A DNA stretch of 64,000 nucleotides, taken from contig CP019797.1 in assembly GCA_002951995.1 (NCBI GenBank), positions 2,030,501-2,094,500 of the forward strand. The letters are read 5' to 3'. The position numbers and the translations under genes were made by a program. The notes below the pieces were generated by a model, which was given only the letters and a program-made list of their open reading frames with translations, made no database searches and was not told the origin of the DNA. The DNA comes from Stenotrophomonas acidaminiphila. GTDB taxonomy: Bacteria > Pseudomonadota > Gammaproteobacteria > Xanthomonadales > Xanthomonadaceae. Below, one piece after another: positions 45,460-55,062 of this stretch (within the stretch, counting starts at the first letter, position 1; each line of letters begins with the position of its first letter).

Positions 45460-45511
45460 CTAGCGCCCCGGCGGCGGGCGGCAGGGCGACGGCAACCACA
45501 GCTTCGCCCGC

Positions 45512-47269
45512 TCAACGGCTGCCGTTGTCGTCCTGCAGTTCCTGCTTGAACGGAATGTCCGGCGGCGGCCGCGCCGTGGCCGGCTGCTCCTGCATGTTCG
45601 GGTTGCGCAGGCCACAGCCGCCGCCGAACTGCAGGACCGACACCACGCAGGAGATGCGGGTACCGGTACCGGGGATGGGGATTTCAATGCTCTTGATGCC
45701 CTTGCGCACCCACTCGGCCAGCAACGATTCGTTGGGTACCCAGTACTTGTCGAACGAAGTCGGCGCATGCTCGTAGGGCGGACGCTTGAGCCAGGTGCCG
45801 GCACGATCGAGCTGCTCCCTGCTCCAGTTGTCGGATTCGCCACCCGGCGCGCCGCGATCGGGCGACGCCGCATCCTTCCCGGCATCGCCCGCCAGGCGCA
45901 CGCTGCCATCACGGTTGTACAGGCCACGCCCGGCGTCGGAGGCAGCCCGTCCCTCGCCCGCCGCCTGCCGCTGCGAGGCTCCCCAGTCGTCCGAGCGGAC
46001 CGGTGCCGCCCAACCGCCGCTGCGATCCCGCGGCTGTGGACCGGCGCCGGCACTGGCGCCCGCCTGCGGCGCGTTGTTGGCCGCGCGCCCGTCCGCAGCC
46101 GCAGCCGGCGATGGCCGTGATCCCTGCGCCGTGGCGCCACTGGTGGTCGCGGTCGCCACACCGGCGCCGGCCGCCGGCGCCGGAGCGGCATCGGCCACGC
46201 CCGGCACCTGCCGCTCGCGCACCACCAGGTCCGCCGCCTTCACCTGCACGCCGCTTTCGCGTACCGGCACCGTGGACAGCGCCACCGGCTGCCGCGGCGC
46301 GGTCTCGATCTGCCGCTCGCGTACGGCCGGCGCGACACTCTCCACGCGCACCTGGGGTTCGCGTGGACGCACCTGCGCCATCGCCACCGGCTGCACCGGC
46401 GCGGTCTCTACCGGGCGCTCGCGCACCTGCACCTGCGGCATCGCCGGGGTGCGCATGGCGACATCGGGCAGCGGCAGCGCGCGCACGTTCGCCGGCCGCT
46501 CCACCACGCTCTCGACGGTACGCTCGCGCACCTGCGGCACCTGCACGCGCAGCGCCGGCTCGGCCAGCGTGGGCGCGGGCAGAACGAAATCGGTGGTGGG
46601 CCGCGCCACCTCGGTGACCTGCAGCGGCTGCTGCGCCACCGCGTCGGGTGCCGGCTGCGGGGTGTCCGCCGGTGCGGGATCGACACTGCCGTCCTGCACC
46701 GCCGGTGGCGGCTGCGACTGCGGCGGTGCCTGTGGCGACGAAGCGTCGGCCAGCGCGCCGGCCGCCGCTGCCTGCGCGTGATCCGCCGACGCGCCCGCAT
46801 CCCGCGGTGCACCGCCACCTTCTTGTTCCGGGGTGCCCCGGCCCAGGTACTCGACCCGGACCCGTTCCCCCTCGTCCGCACCCGGCTCGGGCACGGTGCT
46901 GCGCACCAGCGCCACCCACACCAGCAGTACCGCGAACAGCAGATGCAGGGCCACGCTGCACAGCGCGGAAAACCAGCGGATGCGGCGCTGGTCATCTGCC
47001 GGCGGGTCATCCCCGGCCCAGCGCAACAACTGCAGCAAGGCACGCTGGAACGAAACCGGACGGCCGCTTCCGCGGGAACGCGGGCCACGCCAAGGCGGCG
47101 CTGCGGCAGCGGCATCGGCGCCAGCGAAGGCCAGCCCTTTTGCCTGGCCGCCCCCTCGCAGCCAGGCACTCCAGCTGTAGGGGAAGCCGGTGCGGCGGTC
47201 ATGCAGGAGGCTGCCCTTGCGGCGGGCAGCCAGCAGGTCGATCAGGTCGGCAACCGTCGTCACCGGCAC
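45512..47269 (-). CDS. Transmembrane repetitive protein (xanthomonad-type)
   Basis: 585 aa. The N-terminal cytoplasmic part (MPVTTVADLIDLLAARRKGS) leads to one transmembrane helix (about 105-122, ALCSVALHLLFAVLLVWVAL). A long Pro/Ala/Gln-rich periplasmic region carries repeated lines of the type V-RERxVE-P, for example QVRERTVESVVERP, QVRERPVETAPVQP and AVRERQIETAPRQP. The C-terminal domain has two Cys (ISCVVSVLQFGGGCGLRN). I know this as an uncharacterised Xanthomonas family. The topology resembles a TonB-like spanner with a folded end. It lies 12 bp after nfuA. Confidence 0.8.
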   Translation of the reverse strand: MPVTTVADLIDLLAARRKGSLLHDRRTGFPYSWSAWLRGGGQAKGLAFAGADAAAAAPPWRGPRSRGSGRPVSFQRALLQLLRWAGDDPPADDQRRIRWFSALCSVALHLLFAVLLVWVALVRSTVPEPGADEGERVRVEYLGRGTPEQEGGGAPRDAGASADHAQAAAAGALADASSPQAPPQSQPPPAVQDGSVDPAPADTPQPAPDAVAQQPLQVTEVARPTTDFVLPAPTLAEPALRVQVPQVRERTVESVVERPANVRALPLPDVAMRTPAMPQVQVRERPVETAPVQPVAMAQVRPREPQVRVESVAPAVRERQIETAPRQPVALSTVPVRESGVQVKAADLVVRERQVPGVADAAPAPAAGAGVATATTSGATAQGSRPSPAAAADGRAANNAPQAGASAGAGPQPRDRSGGWAAPVRSDDWGASQRQAAGEGRAASDAGRGLYNRDGSVRLAGDAGKDAASPDRGAPGGESDNWSREQLDRAGTWLKRPPYEHAPTSFDKYWVPNESLLAEWVRKGIKSIEIPIPGTGTRISCVVSVLQFGGGCGLRNPNMQEQPATARPPPDIPFKQELQDDNGSR

Positions 47270-47281
47270 GTGGCGGGTCGC

Positions 47282-47881
47282 TCAGCCCACGCTGCCGCGC
47301 GGAATGTAGGGCGCCTGGCCACTGGCGTGGTCGGTCGCGTCGCGCACCGCGGTAACGCCGGGGACACGGGCCATCAGGGTCTTCTCGATGCCCTGCTTCA
47401 GGGTCACGTCGGCCATGCCGCAGCCATGGCAGCCACCACCGAAACGCAGCAGCACCACGCCATCGGCGGACACTTCCTGCACCGCCACGCGCCCGCCGTG
47501 CGAGGCCAGCTGCGGGTTGACCTCGTTCTCGATGACCCAGTGCACGCGCTCGACCATCGACGCCGCCTCGCCGGGCGCTTCGCCCTTGATCCTGGGCGCC
47601 TTGATGGTCAGCTGCTGGGTGCCGGCCGCCTGGGTGACGTAGTCGATCTCGGCGCCATCCAGCCAGGCCACGCTGGTGGCCGCCACGTAGAGCGTGAAGC
47701 CATCGCAGTCCACCGCCCACTCGTCACCCAGCAGATCGGCCGGCTCGGCGAACTCCAGGCGCGCATCGGCGCGCGGCGTCCCCGGTTCGACCGCACTCAG
47801 GCGCACGCCCATGCCGGGCACGGCCTCGCGTTCGATCAGCTTGCGGAAATGGCGCTGGGCAGTATCTGAAATCTGGATCAT
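47282..47881 (-). CDS. nfuA: Fe/S biogenesis protein NfuA
   Basis: 199 aa with a degenerate A-type domain (residues 1-95, [20 protein letters not shown]) and the C-terminal Nfu domain with Cys151 and Cys154 in GGGCHGCG. It carries an Fe4S4 cluster to target enzymes such as aconitase; two aconitases are encoded in this window. ATG 47881 matches the family N-terminus. It precedes the repetitive protein gene with a 12-bp gap, so the two may share a transcript. Confidence 0.95.
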   Translation of the reverse strand: MIQISDTAQRHFRKLIEREAVPGMGVRLSAVEPGTPRADARLEFAEPADLLGDEWAVDCDGFTLYVAATSVAWLDGAEIDYVTQAAGTQQLTIKAPRIKGEAPGEAASMVERVHWVIENEVNPQLASHGGRVAVQEVSADGVVLLRFGGGCHGCGMADVTLKQGIEKTLMARVPGVTAVRDATDHASGQAPYIPRGSVG

Positions 47882-47969
47882 GCGGGGTATTCTAGCCGTG
47901 TCTTGGTGGCTGCTGATGGGACAGTGATTCCACGCGCGGCACCGTTCAGCCCCTTCGATGGAGATTCCC

Positions 47970-48314
47970 ATGGCCGATCTGATTCCACTCGCGCAGGCGC
48001 ACTGCATTCCACGCAGGGGCAGCGAGCACCGGCTCGGCGCGGCGCGGCTGGCCGAACTGCTGCCGCAGGTCCCGGGCTGGGAACTGGCCGAGGACGGCCA
48101 CGCCCTGGTGCGCACGTTCAGCTTCGACAACTACCACGGCACCATGGCGTTCGTGAATGCCCTGGCCTGGGTCGCGCACCGCGAGGACCACCATCCCGAC
48201 CTGGGGGTGCACTACGACCGCGCGATCGTCCGCTTCTCCACCCACGACGTGGGCGGCCTGAGCGAGAACGATTTCATCTGTGCCGCCAAGGCATCCGCAC
48301 TTGTGGAGCAATGA
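47970..48314 (+). CDS. phhB: Pterin-4a-carbinolamine dehydratase
   Basis: 114 aa with the family site around [11 protein letters not shown] and [19 protein letters not shown]. It dehydrates 4a-hydroxytetrahydrobiopterin and recycles the cofactor of phenylalanine hydroxylase. No phenylalanine hydroxylase gene is adjacent. GGAG lies before ATG 47970. It starts 88 bp from the divergent nfuA and is followed by the TonB-domain gene after 1 bp. Confidence 0.93.
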   Translation: MADLIPLAQAHCIPRRGSEHRLGAARLAELLPQVPGWELAEDGHALVRTFSFDNYHGTMAFVNALAWVAHREDHHPDLGVHYDRAIVRFSTHDVGGLSENDFICAAKASALVEQ

Positions 48315-48315
48315 C

Positions 48316-48729
48316 ATGAAAGCGCATCTCCTGCCGGGTTCCCTCGTCACCGCCCTCCTGCTCAGTGCCTGCGGCCCTTCCGGACCGGCCGCGCCGGTGG
48401 TCGCCCCCACCGAAGTGGCCGCGGTGCAGACACCGCCACCGGACTACCCGGTCGAACTGGCCTGCAGCGGGGTCGGCGGCCAGAGCGTGCTCAAGGTCGT
48501 GGTCGGGCCGCAGGGCACCCCGACCGAAGTCGCGCTGCTCACCAGCAGCGGCAACAGCCAGCTCGACGATGCGGCGATCCAGCGCGTGCGCGAATGGAAG
48601 TTCAAGGCCGCCACCCGCAATGGCCAGGCGGTGCCGACCACCATCCAGGTGCCGGTGAGCTTCAACCCGCCGCAGCCGAAGCCGGACAGCTGCTTCGCGA
48701 TCGAGGAACGGATGCGGCGCGGCGGCTGA
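48316..48729 (+). CDS. TonB C-terminal-domain lipoprotein
   Basis: 137 aa. A signal ends in lipobox LLSAC, followed by a Pro/Val linker and a TonB C-terminal-type domain: YPVELACSGVGGQSVLKVVV, TEVALLTSSGNSQLDDAAIQ and VREWKFKAATRNGQ. Classical TonB has an N-terminal inner-membrane helix that binds ExbBD; here it is replaced by a lipobox, so energy transfer is doubtful. It starts 1 bp after phhB. The role is unknown. Confidence 0.85.
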   Translation: MKAHLLPGSLVTALLLSACGPSGPAAPVVAPTEVAAVQTPPPDYPVELACSGVGGQSVLKVVVGPQGTPTEVALLTSSGNSQLDDAAIQRVREWKFKAATRNGQAVPTTIQVPVSFNPPQPKPDSCFAIEERMRRGG

Positions 48730-48830
48730 GCCCCGCTCGCATCCCCGGGGGCGGCCCCCTGCCGGCCGCCGCCCGCGCGTCGGCGCGGGCATCGGACCGG
48801 GCGCCATCCACCCGCGGGAACCGCGCGCGG

Positions 48831-49820
48831 TCAGCGCAACCGGTCCAGCGCCTCCACCAGCTCCGGCGCCAGCGGCGCATTGAGCACATAGGGTGTCTTG
48901 CCGGCATCGAGGGCGAACTCCAGCGAGGCTGCATGGAGGAACAGCCGCTTGAGGCCGATCTGCTCGCGCAGCCGCTTGTTGACCGCTGGATCGCCGTACT
49001 TGTCGTCACCTGCGACCGGATGGCCGATGTGCTGGGCGTGCACGCGGATCTGGTGGGTGCGCCCGGTGTCGATCTTCACTTCGCAGTACGAATGGCCACC
49101 GCGCCGCTCCAGCACCCTGAAGTGGCTCAGCGACGGCTTGCCCGCCGCATTCACCTGCACATGGCGCTCCCCGCCCTGGCGCAGGCCCACGTGCAGCGGC
49201 GCGTCCACGCTCATCACCCCGTCGGGCATGCGCCCGACCAGCAGGGTCAGGTAGCGCTTGCGGATGCCCCCCGGGCCGGCACCGTCATGGTCTTCGCGCA
49301 GCAGCGCCTGCAGCTCGGACAGCGCCGAGCGCTTCTTGGCCATGACCAGCAGCCCCGAGGTGTCGCGATCCAGCCGGTGGACCAGCTCCAGCCCCTGGTT
49401 CGGGCGCAGCGCGCGCATGGTCTCGATCGCGCCATGGCTGATGCCGCTGCCGCCATGGCTGGCCACGCCGGACGGCTTGTTGATCACCAGCAGCCGCGCA
49501 TCCTCGAACACGATGGCCTGCTCCATGCGCTGCAGGAAGCCGGCCGGCGGCGGCGCCTTGTCTCCAACCTCGGCGAGATTGACCGGCGGCACCCGTACCT
49601 CCTCGCCGGCCTCCAGCTTGCGCTCGGCCTTGGCCCGGCCGCCATTGACCCGTACCTGGCCGCTGCGCACCAGCTTGTAGACCAGGCTGCGCGGCGCCCC
49701 CTTGAGCTGGCCCAGCAGGAAGTTGTCCAGGCGCTGCCCGGCCCGGTCTTCCGGAACCTTGATCATGCGCACGCTGGATTTGCCCGCGGAGGGTGCGCGG
49801 CGGTCTTCGGAGTCAGTCAT
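48831..49820 (-). CDS. rluC: 23S rRNA pseudouridine synthase RluC
   Basis: 329 aa from ATG 49820 (MTDSEDRRAPSAGKSSVRMI). The S4 domain (AGQRLDNFLLGQLKGAPRSL) precedes the RluA-type catalytic domain with ELVHRLDRDTSGLL, whose Asp is the nucleophile. GRTHQIRVHAQHIGHPVAGD is near the C-terminus. It makes pseudouridine at 955, 2504 and 2580 of 23S rRNA in E. coli. It is divergent from rne, the usual rluC/rne pair. Confidence 0.94.
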   Translation of the reverse strand: MTDSEDRRAPSAGKSSVRMIKVPEDRAGQRLDNFLLGQLKGAPRSLVYKLVRSGQVRVNGGRAKAERKLEAGEEVRVPPVNLAEVGDKAPPPAGFLQRMEQAIVFEDARLLVINKPSGVASHGGSGISHGAIETMRALRPNQGLELVHRLDRDTSGLLVMAKKRSALSELQALLREDHDGAGPGGIRKRYLTLLVGRMPDGVMSVDAPLHVGLRQGGERHVQVNAAGKPSLSHFRVLERRGGHSYCEVKIDTGRTHQIRVHAQHIGHPVAGDDKYGDPAVNKRLREQIGLKRLFLHAASLEFALDAGKTPYVLNAPLAPELVEALDRLR

Positions 49821-50229
49821 CTGCCTGTTTATTCTGCTACACTCGGGGAGCGATATAAGGGTTTGATTTCGTTGGAAGTTGACCAGGGCCAGAAGCCCGG
49901 CTTCCGACGGATCCGGCACAGTGCGCGGCCACCGCCCCCGGGGCGGCCATGTTAGCGGCTCGTCGGCGCTCCCGGCCATCGCCGGATGCCAAAAGCATCC
50001 GTGCTGGACGAAACAACATGTCCCGTGCGACGCCCCGGCCACGGCCGGAGCGGCCGCCGGCCCCGAAACACCTGAAACCAAGAACACAAGCGCTCCCGCG
50101 GCCTGCCGTGGTGTCGTAGCGCTGGAAACCCAAGCCGCCCTACCCGCGCCTGCGCGAGGGGCGGCGACCCGTGTCCAGAGGCGAAACGCCATGGCGTTCC
50201 GCGCGGTAGCAGCGCGCGAGGAACGCACA
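49821..50229 (+). promoter_or_regulatory. Long rne leader region
   Basis: These 409 bp between rluC and rne contain no convincing gene. Possible -10 boxes are TACACT (49838) and TATAAG (49854). The hairpin CGGATGC-CAAAA-GCATCCG (49983-50001) and a GC-rich stem near 50037-50065 follow. In E. coli the long rne 5' UTR is the site by which RNase E regulates its own mRNA; the length here fits that, which is inference. Confidence 0.5.
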
Positions 50230-53200
50230 ATGAAGCGAATGCTGATCAATGCCACGCAGGCCGAAGAGCTGCGCGTGGCCATCGTGGACGGCCAGACCCT
50301 GTACGACATCGACATCGAACAGCCGTCCAAGGAACAGAAGAAGTCCAACATCTACAAGGGCCGCATCACCCGGCTCGAACCTTCCCTCGAAGCGGCTTTC
50401 GTCGAATACGGCGGTGACAAGCACGGCTTCCTGCCGCTGAAGGAAATCTCCCGCGATTACTTCCAGGCCGGTGTCGACCACAACAAGGCCGGCATCCGCG
50501 AGCTGCTGCGCGAGGGCCAGGAAGTGGTGGTCCAGGTGGACAAGGAGGAGCGCGGCAACAAGGGCGCCGCGCTGACCACGTTCATCTCGCTGGCCGGCCG
50601 CTACATGGTGCTGATGCCGAACTCGCCGTCGGCCGGCGGCGTCTCGCGCCGCATCGAGGGCGAGGACCGCGCCGCGCTCAAGGACGCGCTGGACAAGCTG
50701 AACATCCCCGACGACATGGGCGTGATCATCCGCACCGCCGGCGTCGGCCGCGATGCCGAGGAGCTGCAGTGGGACCTGGACTACCTGCTCCAGGTCTGGC
50801 GCTCGATCGCCGAAGCCGCGCTGGCCAAGCCGGCGCCGTTCCTGATCTACCAGGAGTCGCGCCTGATCGTGCGCGCCCTGCGTGACTACCTGCGCGCCGA
50901 CATCGGCGAGATCCTGGTGGACACCGAGGAACTGTACGAGACCGCGCGCGAGTTCATGCAGCAGGTGATGCCGCAGACCCTGCGCAAGCTCAAGCACTAC
51001 AAGGACGACATCCCGCTGTTCAACCGCTTCCAGATCGAATCGCAGATCGAGGCGATCTACGAGCGCAACGTGCGCCTGCCGTCCGGCGGCTCGATCGTGG
51101 TCGACCAGACCGAGGCGCTGACCGCCATCGACGTCAACTCGGCCCGCGCCACCAAGGGCAGCGACATCGAGGACACCGCGTTCCAGACCAACCTGGAGGC
51201 CGCCGAGGAAGTGGCCCGCCAGCTGCGCCTGCGCGACCTGGGCGGCCTGGTGGTCATCGATTTCATCGACATGTCCTCCAACAAGCACCAGCGCGAGGTC
51301 GAGAACCGCCTGCAGAACGCGCTGAAGTACGACCGCGCGCGCGTGCAGCTGGGCCGCATCTCGCGCTTCGGGCTGATGGAAATGAGCCGCCAGCGGCTGC
51401 GCCCGAGCCTGGGCGAGTCCAGCCAGATCGTGTGCCCGCGCTGTGACGGCCAGGGCCGCATGCGCAGCGTCGAGTCGCTGTCGCTGTCGATCATCCGCGT
51501 CGCCGAAGAGCACGCGATGAAGGAGAACACCGGGCAGGTGCTGGTCCAGGCCCCGGTCGAGATCGCCAACTTCCTGCTCAACGAGAAGCGCAGTGCGCTG
51601 CGCGAGATCGAGCGCCGCCATGACGCGCCGATCATCATCGTCGCCGACGAGCAGCTGCACACCCCGCACTATGAAGTCACCCGCCTGCGCGAGAACGAGC
51701 TGGGCGAGGAATCGGGCAGGCCGAGCTACCAGCGCGGCACCCCGCGCAAGCTGCCGGTGCACGCCCTGACCAAGGCGCAGCTGAACATCCCGCCGGCACC
51801 GGCGGTGACCCACGTCAAGCACAGCCAGCCGGCCCCGGTGCGCGAGATCCCGGAACCGGCGCCGGCGCCGGCCCCGGTCGCCGCGCCCGCCCCCGCGGCA
51901 CCGGCCGGCGGCGGCGTGATGGGCTGGCTCAAGCGGGTCTTTGGCGGCGAGACCGCCCCCGCCGCGGCACCGGCCCAGCCGCAGCCGCGCCAGGACGGCG
52001 GCCGCGGCAACCGCAATGACCGCAACACCCAGCGCCGCGATGGCCGCAATAACAACGGCGGCAACAACGGCCAGCAGGCGCGTGCCGGCGGCAATGGCAA
52101 CGGCAACCGCCGCGAGGAGCAGCGCCGCGAGGAGCGTCGCGACGAACGCCGCCAGGGCGCGGGCAACCCGCAGCCGCAGAGCGCCGGCCAGCAGCCGCCC
52201 AAGCAGCGCGGCGAACAGCAGGCGCAGCAGGGCAAGCAGCCGCGCAACAACGAGCAGCAGCAGCCCAAGCCGCCGAAGCCGCCCAAGCAGCCGAAGCCGC
52301 AGCAGGAAGTGGACAAGGCGGTGCAGCCGGCCAGCGAAAAGCCGGCACGGCAGCCGCAGGCCGACGCGCCGCGCCCGGTCGTGGCTGACGCCCCGGCCAT
52401 GGCCGCCGCCGCCGTGGTCGCCAGCGTGGACACCAACGCCACCGAGGCCCCTGCCAAGGTGCAGCTGCCGCTCGCGGACGACACCGCAGCGGTGGCCGCG
52501 GCCACCGCGCAGGTCGGCGTGACCGACGAGTCCGCCACCGTGGCCAACGATGACGGCAATGGGGATGGCGCCAGCCGTCGCCGCCGCGGCCGTCGTGGCG
52601 GTCGCCGCCGCCGTCGCGGCAATGCCGAAGGCACCGGCAACGCCGAGGCCGACGTGCTGGGCAACGATGACGACCTCGCCGACGAGGCCGAGGACGCCGG
52701 CAACGAGCTCGGCGCGACTGCCACCGCGCCGACCGCGGCGCAGCCGGAGTTCGATTTCGAGGACGAGCCGGCAATCGTCCGTGCGCCCGCACGCGCACCG
52801 CGTCCCGCACGCACCGAAGCACCGGTGGCGCAGCAGGCCGCGCCGGCGGCAACGCCGGCCGCACCGGACTTGGAGGGCACTGCCACCGGTCCGCAGACGA
52901 TGGTCGCCGCGCAGCCCGAGGCCGCGGCACAGGCCGTGGTGACGCCGGCACCGGAACCCACGCCCGCCGTGGCCCCGGCCGCGGAAAGCGTGCAGCCGGC
53001 CGTTGTGGCCGCGCCGCAGGCGGCCGGTCCGGAACCACTGGTGGACGCCACGCCCGCCGCGCCGGTCACCGCCGTGGTCGCGCCCGCGGAGCCGGTTGCG
53101 GTTGCAGCTGCGGCCGACGCCGAGCCGCTGCCGGTTGCCGACGCCGCTCCGGCGCCGGCATTGCCGGAGAACGGCCAGCTGTTCGCCGAGGCCACGGCAG

Positions 53201-53373
53201 CGGCGCCGGCAACCGAGGCACGGCACGCCTCCACCGAACCGATGCCGCAGGTTGCGGTGGTGGCGTCCGAGGCGGTGGTGGTTGCTGCCGCTGAAGCCGA
53301 AGCCGAAGCAGCAGCCGAGGTCGGGGCCGACGCCGCCACGGCGCATGCGCACGAGGCGCGTCGCGACGCCTGA
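50230..53373 (+). CDS. rne: Ribonuclease E
   Basis: This 1047-aa endoribonuclease is the degradosome core. The start [20 protein letters not shown] follows GAGGAA at good spacing; an in-frame ATG at 50191 is less likely. The S1 domain is about 35-125. Catalytic Asp301 ([12 protein letters not shown]) and Asp344 (VIDFIDM) are in place. The Zn-link CPRCDG has Cys403 and Cys406. After residue 520 the protein is Pro/Ala/Arg-rich and disordered, with a membrane-targeting segment [12 protein letters not shown] near 560, an [16 protein letters not shown] RNA-binding patch near 785, and long Ala/Pro/Glu tracts at the end. Confidence 0.97.
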   Translation: MKRMLINATQAEELRVAIVDGQTLYDIDIEQPSKEQKKSNIYKGRITRLEPSLEAAFVEYGGDKHGFLPLKEISRDYFQAGVDHNKAGIRELLREGQEVVVQVDKEERGNKGAALTTFISLAGRYMVLMPNSPSAGGVSRRIEGEDRAALKDALDKLNIPDDMGVIIRTAGVGRDAEELQWDLDYLLQVWRSIAEAALAKPAPFLIYQESRLIVRALRDYLRADIGEILVDTEELYETAREFMQQVMPQTLRKLKHYKDDIPLFNRFQIESQIEAIYERNVRLPSGGSIVVDQTEALTAIDVNSARATKGSDIEDTAFQTNLEAAEEVARQLRLRDLGGLVVIDFIDMSSNKHQREVENRLQNALKYDRARVQLGRISRFGLMEMSRQRLRPSLGESSQIVCPRCDGQGRMRSVESLSLSIIRVAEEHAMKENTGQVLVQAPVEIANFLLNEKRSALREIERRHDAPIIIVADEQLHTPHYEVTRLRENELGEESGRPSYQRGTPRKLPVHALTKAQLNIPPAPAVTHVKHSQPAPVREIPEPAPAPAPVAAPAPAAPAGGGVMGWLKRVFGGETAPAAAPAQPQPRQDGGRGNRNDRNTQRRDGRNNNGGNNGQQARAGGNGNGNRREEQRREERRDERRQGAGNPQPQSAGQQPPKQRGEQQAQQGKQPRNNEQQQPKPPKPPKQPKPQQEVDKAVQPASEKPARQPQADAPRPVVADAPAMAAAAVVASVDTNATEAPAKVQLPLADDTAAVAAATAQVGVTDESATVANDDGNGDGASRRRRGRRGGRRRRRGNAEGTGNAEADVLGNDDDLADEAEDAGNELGATATAPTAAQPEFDFEDEPAIVRAPARAPRPARTEAPVAQQAAPAATPAAPDLEGTATGPQTMVAAQPEAAAQAVVTPAPEPTPAVAPAAESVQPAVVAAPQAAGPEPLVDATPAAPVTAVVAPAEPVAVAAAADAEPLPVADAAPAPALPENGQLFAEATAAAPATEARHASTEPMPQVAVVASEAVVVAAAEAEAEAAAEVGADAATAHAHEARRDA

Positions 53374-53393
53374 AGGCAGCGCGTCATGCAATG

Positions 53394-53421
53394 AAAAAAG
53401 CGGCCCCCGGGCCGCTTTTTT
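53394..53421. terminator. Bidirectional rho-independent terminator after rne
   Basis: AAAAAAGCGGCCC and GGGCCGCTTTTTT (53394-53421) pair almost fully. With A-run on one side and T-run on the other it can stop rne (plus) and the convergent response regulator gene (minus). Confidence 0.9.
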
Positions 53422-53448
53422 CATGCGCCGACCTCACTGCCAGGCGGG

Positions 53449-54096
53449 TCAGATCACCTTCGACGGATCGCCCACGCCATATTGGGCCGCCAGCCGCGCC
53501 AGCGCGATGTTGTCCTGCACCCCGGTCTTCTGGAACAGGCGCGACTTGTGGGTATTGACCGTCTTGGCACTCAGGCTGAGGCGACGCGCGATCTCTTCCT
53601 GGCGATGCCCCTGGACCAGCAGCAGTGCTACTTCCAGTTCCCGTGGCGAAAGCTCGTCGAAGGGCGAAACGTCGCCGTCGATGTTGGACAACGCCAGGTT
53701 CTGGGCGATGTTGTTGGCCAGGTAGCGCCGCCCCTGCGCCACATCGTGGATCGCGCGCACCAGCTCGCGGGCGTCGCCGCCCTTGCCGACATACCCCGAC
53801 GCCCCGGCCTCCAGCAGCCGCTTGGGCATCGGCCCGTCTTCCAACACCGACACGATGATGACGCGGGTGCCATGGTCGCCCTTGACGATGCGCTCGGTGA
53901 TCTCCAGCCCGCTCAACCCCGGCAGGTTCAGGTCGCAGAGCACCACGTCGGGCTTCAGCCGGCGGATCTGCGGCAGTGCCACCTCGCCACTGTCCGCGGC
54001 ACCCACCACCTCGATGCCGGTTTCACCGGCAAGGATCATCTGCAGACCGGTGCGCACCAGCGCGTGGTCGTCAATCAGGAATACCGTTATCGTCAC
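53449..54096 (-). CDS. LuxR-type response regulator (GacA/UvrY-like)
   Basis: 215 aa. GTG 54096 (VTITVFLIDDHALVRTG) is the start, with GGAGGAA upstream. The receiver has Asp9/Asp10, phospho-acceptor Asp55 (CDLNLPGLSGLE) and the Lys in YVGKGGDARELV. The C-terminal LuxR HTH is LSPRELEVALLLVQGHRQEE with KTVNTHKSRLFQKTGV. It is GacA/UvrY/FixJ-like. No histidine kinase lies next to it, so the partner is elsewhere. It ends at the shared terminator with rne. Confidence 0.92.
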   Translation of the reverse strand: MTITVFLIDDHALVRTGLQMILAGETGIEVVGAADSGEVALPQIRRLKPDVVLCDLNLPGLSGLEITERIVKGDHGTRVIIVSVLEDGPMPKRLLEAGASGYVGKGGDARELVRAIHDVAQGRRYLANNIAQNLALSNIDGDVSPFDELSPRELEVALLLVQGHRQEEIARRLSLSAKTVNTHKSRLFQKTGVQDNIALARLAAQYGVGDPSKVI

Positions 54097-54363
54097 TACC
54101 CGCTTCCTCCCCCGACACCCAGTGACAGTCGCAGCTGGCTGCGGCTCCGTGGTCTGGAGCCAGGGCGCGGATTTTCCACCACGCGCCGTCACGCAAGCTG
54201 CCCTCATTATCAATCAAGTGGCCGGTCCCGCCCCCAGGGGACGACGCACGTGGACGACTCCCCTGTCCACGCATGACCCGATCATGACAAGCCCCGGGTG
54301 AGCGACCATGACATGCTGCATGCCGCAGCGGCGCGCGGCCATCAGTGCATCCCTCTCAGCCAG

Positions 54364-55062
54364 TTAGGGATTCACCGCAACCGGTGGTGACCAGCGGCGG
54401 CGGAACAACAATACGTGCACGCCGGTCACCCATGCCAGCGCGGCGCACCAGCCGCCCAGGATATCGGAGGGGTAATGCACGCCCAAGTGGACCCGCGACA
54501 GCCCGACGCACGGCACGAAGACCAGGCCGGCAACCGCCACCGGCCAGCGCCAGCGCGTATTCCAGGCCAGGAACAGCGCGGTGGCGGCCAGCGTCATCGA
54601 CCCCATCGCGTGCCCGCTGGGAAAACTGAAGGTACTTTCCGGCGCGATCGATTCCCACAGGCTCGGCCGCTCGCGCTGGAACAGCTGCTTGCTGCCGATG
54701 TTCAACAGCGCCGAGCCCGCGAACGCGGTGGCGGCGAACAGCGTGTCGCGCCAGCGCCGCCGGAATGCGAGCACCGCCACCACCAGCAGGTCGAGCGGAA
54801 TCACGCCCCACTGGTAGCCCAGCCGCGACATCAGCAGGAAGAACGCATCCAGCGCGGGCGACGCCAGCCCGTGCATGCGCCACAGCAGCGCATGGTCGAG
54901 GTACAGCGCCTCGGCCTCGTGGATCTCCTCGGCCAGCGCCACGAACCCGGCCAGCGGCAGCAGCAGGCAGAGGAACAGCACGACCACGCGCCAGGCGTTG
55001 TGCGCGAGCCAGTCGCGCACGCCGGCGGCTTCGCGGCGTGATTCAGCCGGCGTGGCGCGCAT
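54364..55062 (-). CDS. PAP2-family membrane phosphatase
   Basis: 232 aa with about six helices. The three acid-phosphatase motifs are [21 protein letters not shown] and [18 protein letters not shown]. Relatives act as undecaprenyl-pyrophosphate or lipid phosphatases. Its first 20 bp overlap the ispG end, so the two are linked in translation. Because IspG feeds the isoprenoid pathway, an undecaprenyl-PP role is attractive but unproven. The 267 bp after it (54097-54363) show no gene. Confidence 0.88.
   Translation of the reverse strand: MRATPAESRREAAGVRDWLAHNAWRVVVLFLCLLLPLAGFVALAEEIHEAEALYLDHALLWRMHGLASPALDAFFLLMSRLGYQWGVIPLDLLVVAVLAFRRRWRDTLFAATAFAGSALLNIGSKQLFQRERPSLWESIAPESTFSFPSGHAMGSMTLAATALFLAWNTRWRWPVAVAGLVFVPCVGLSRVHLGVHYPSDILGGWCAALAWVTGVHVLLFRRRWSPPVAVNP

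Noticed and set aside
51900..52700. Repeated GCC/CAG-rich DNA that looked like a tandem array or CRISPR
   Set aside because: It is the low-complexity C-terminal coding part of rne; there are no equal spacers or conserved repeats.
50140..53424. A 1094-codon minus-strand frame opposite rne
   Set aside because: Antisense to RNase E; long only because the rne codon bias removes stops on the other strand.
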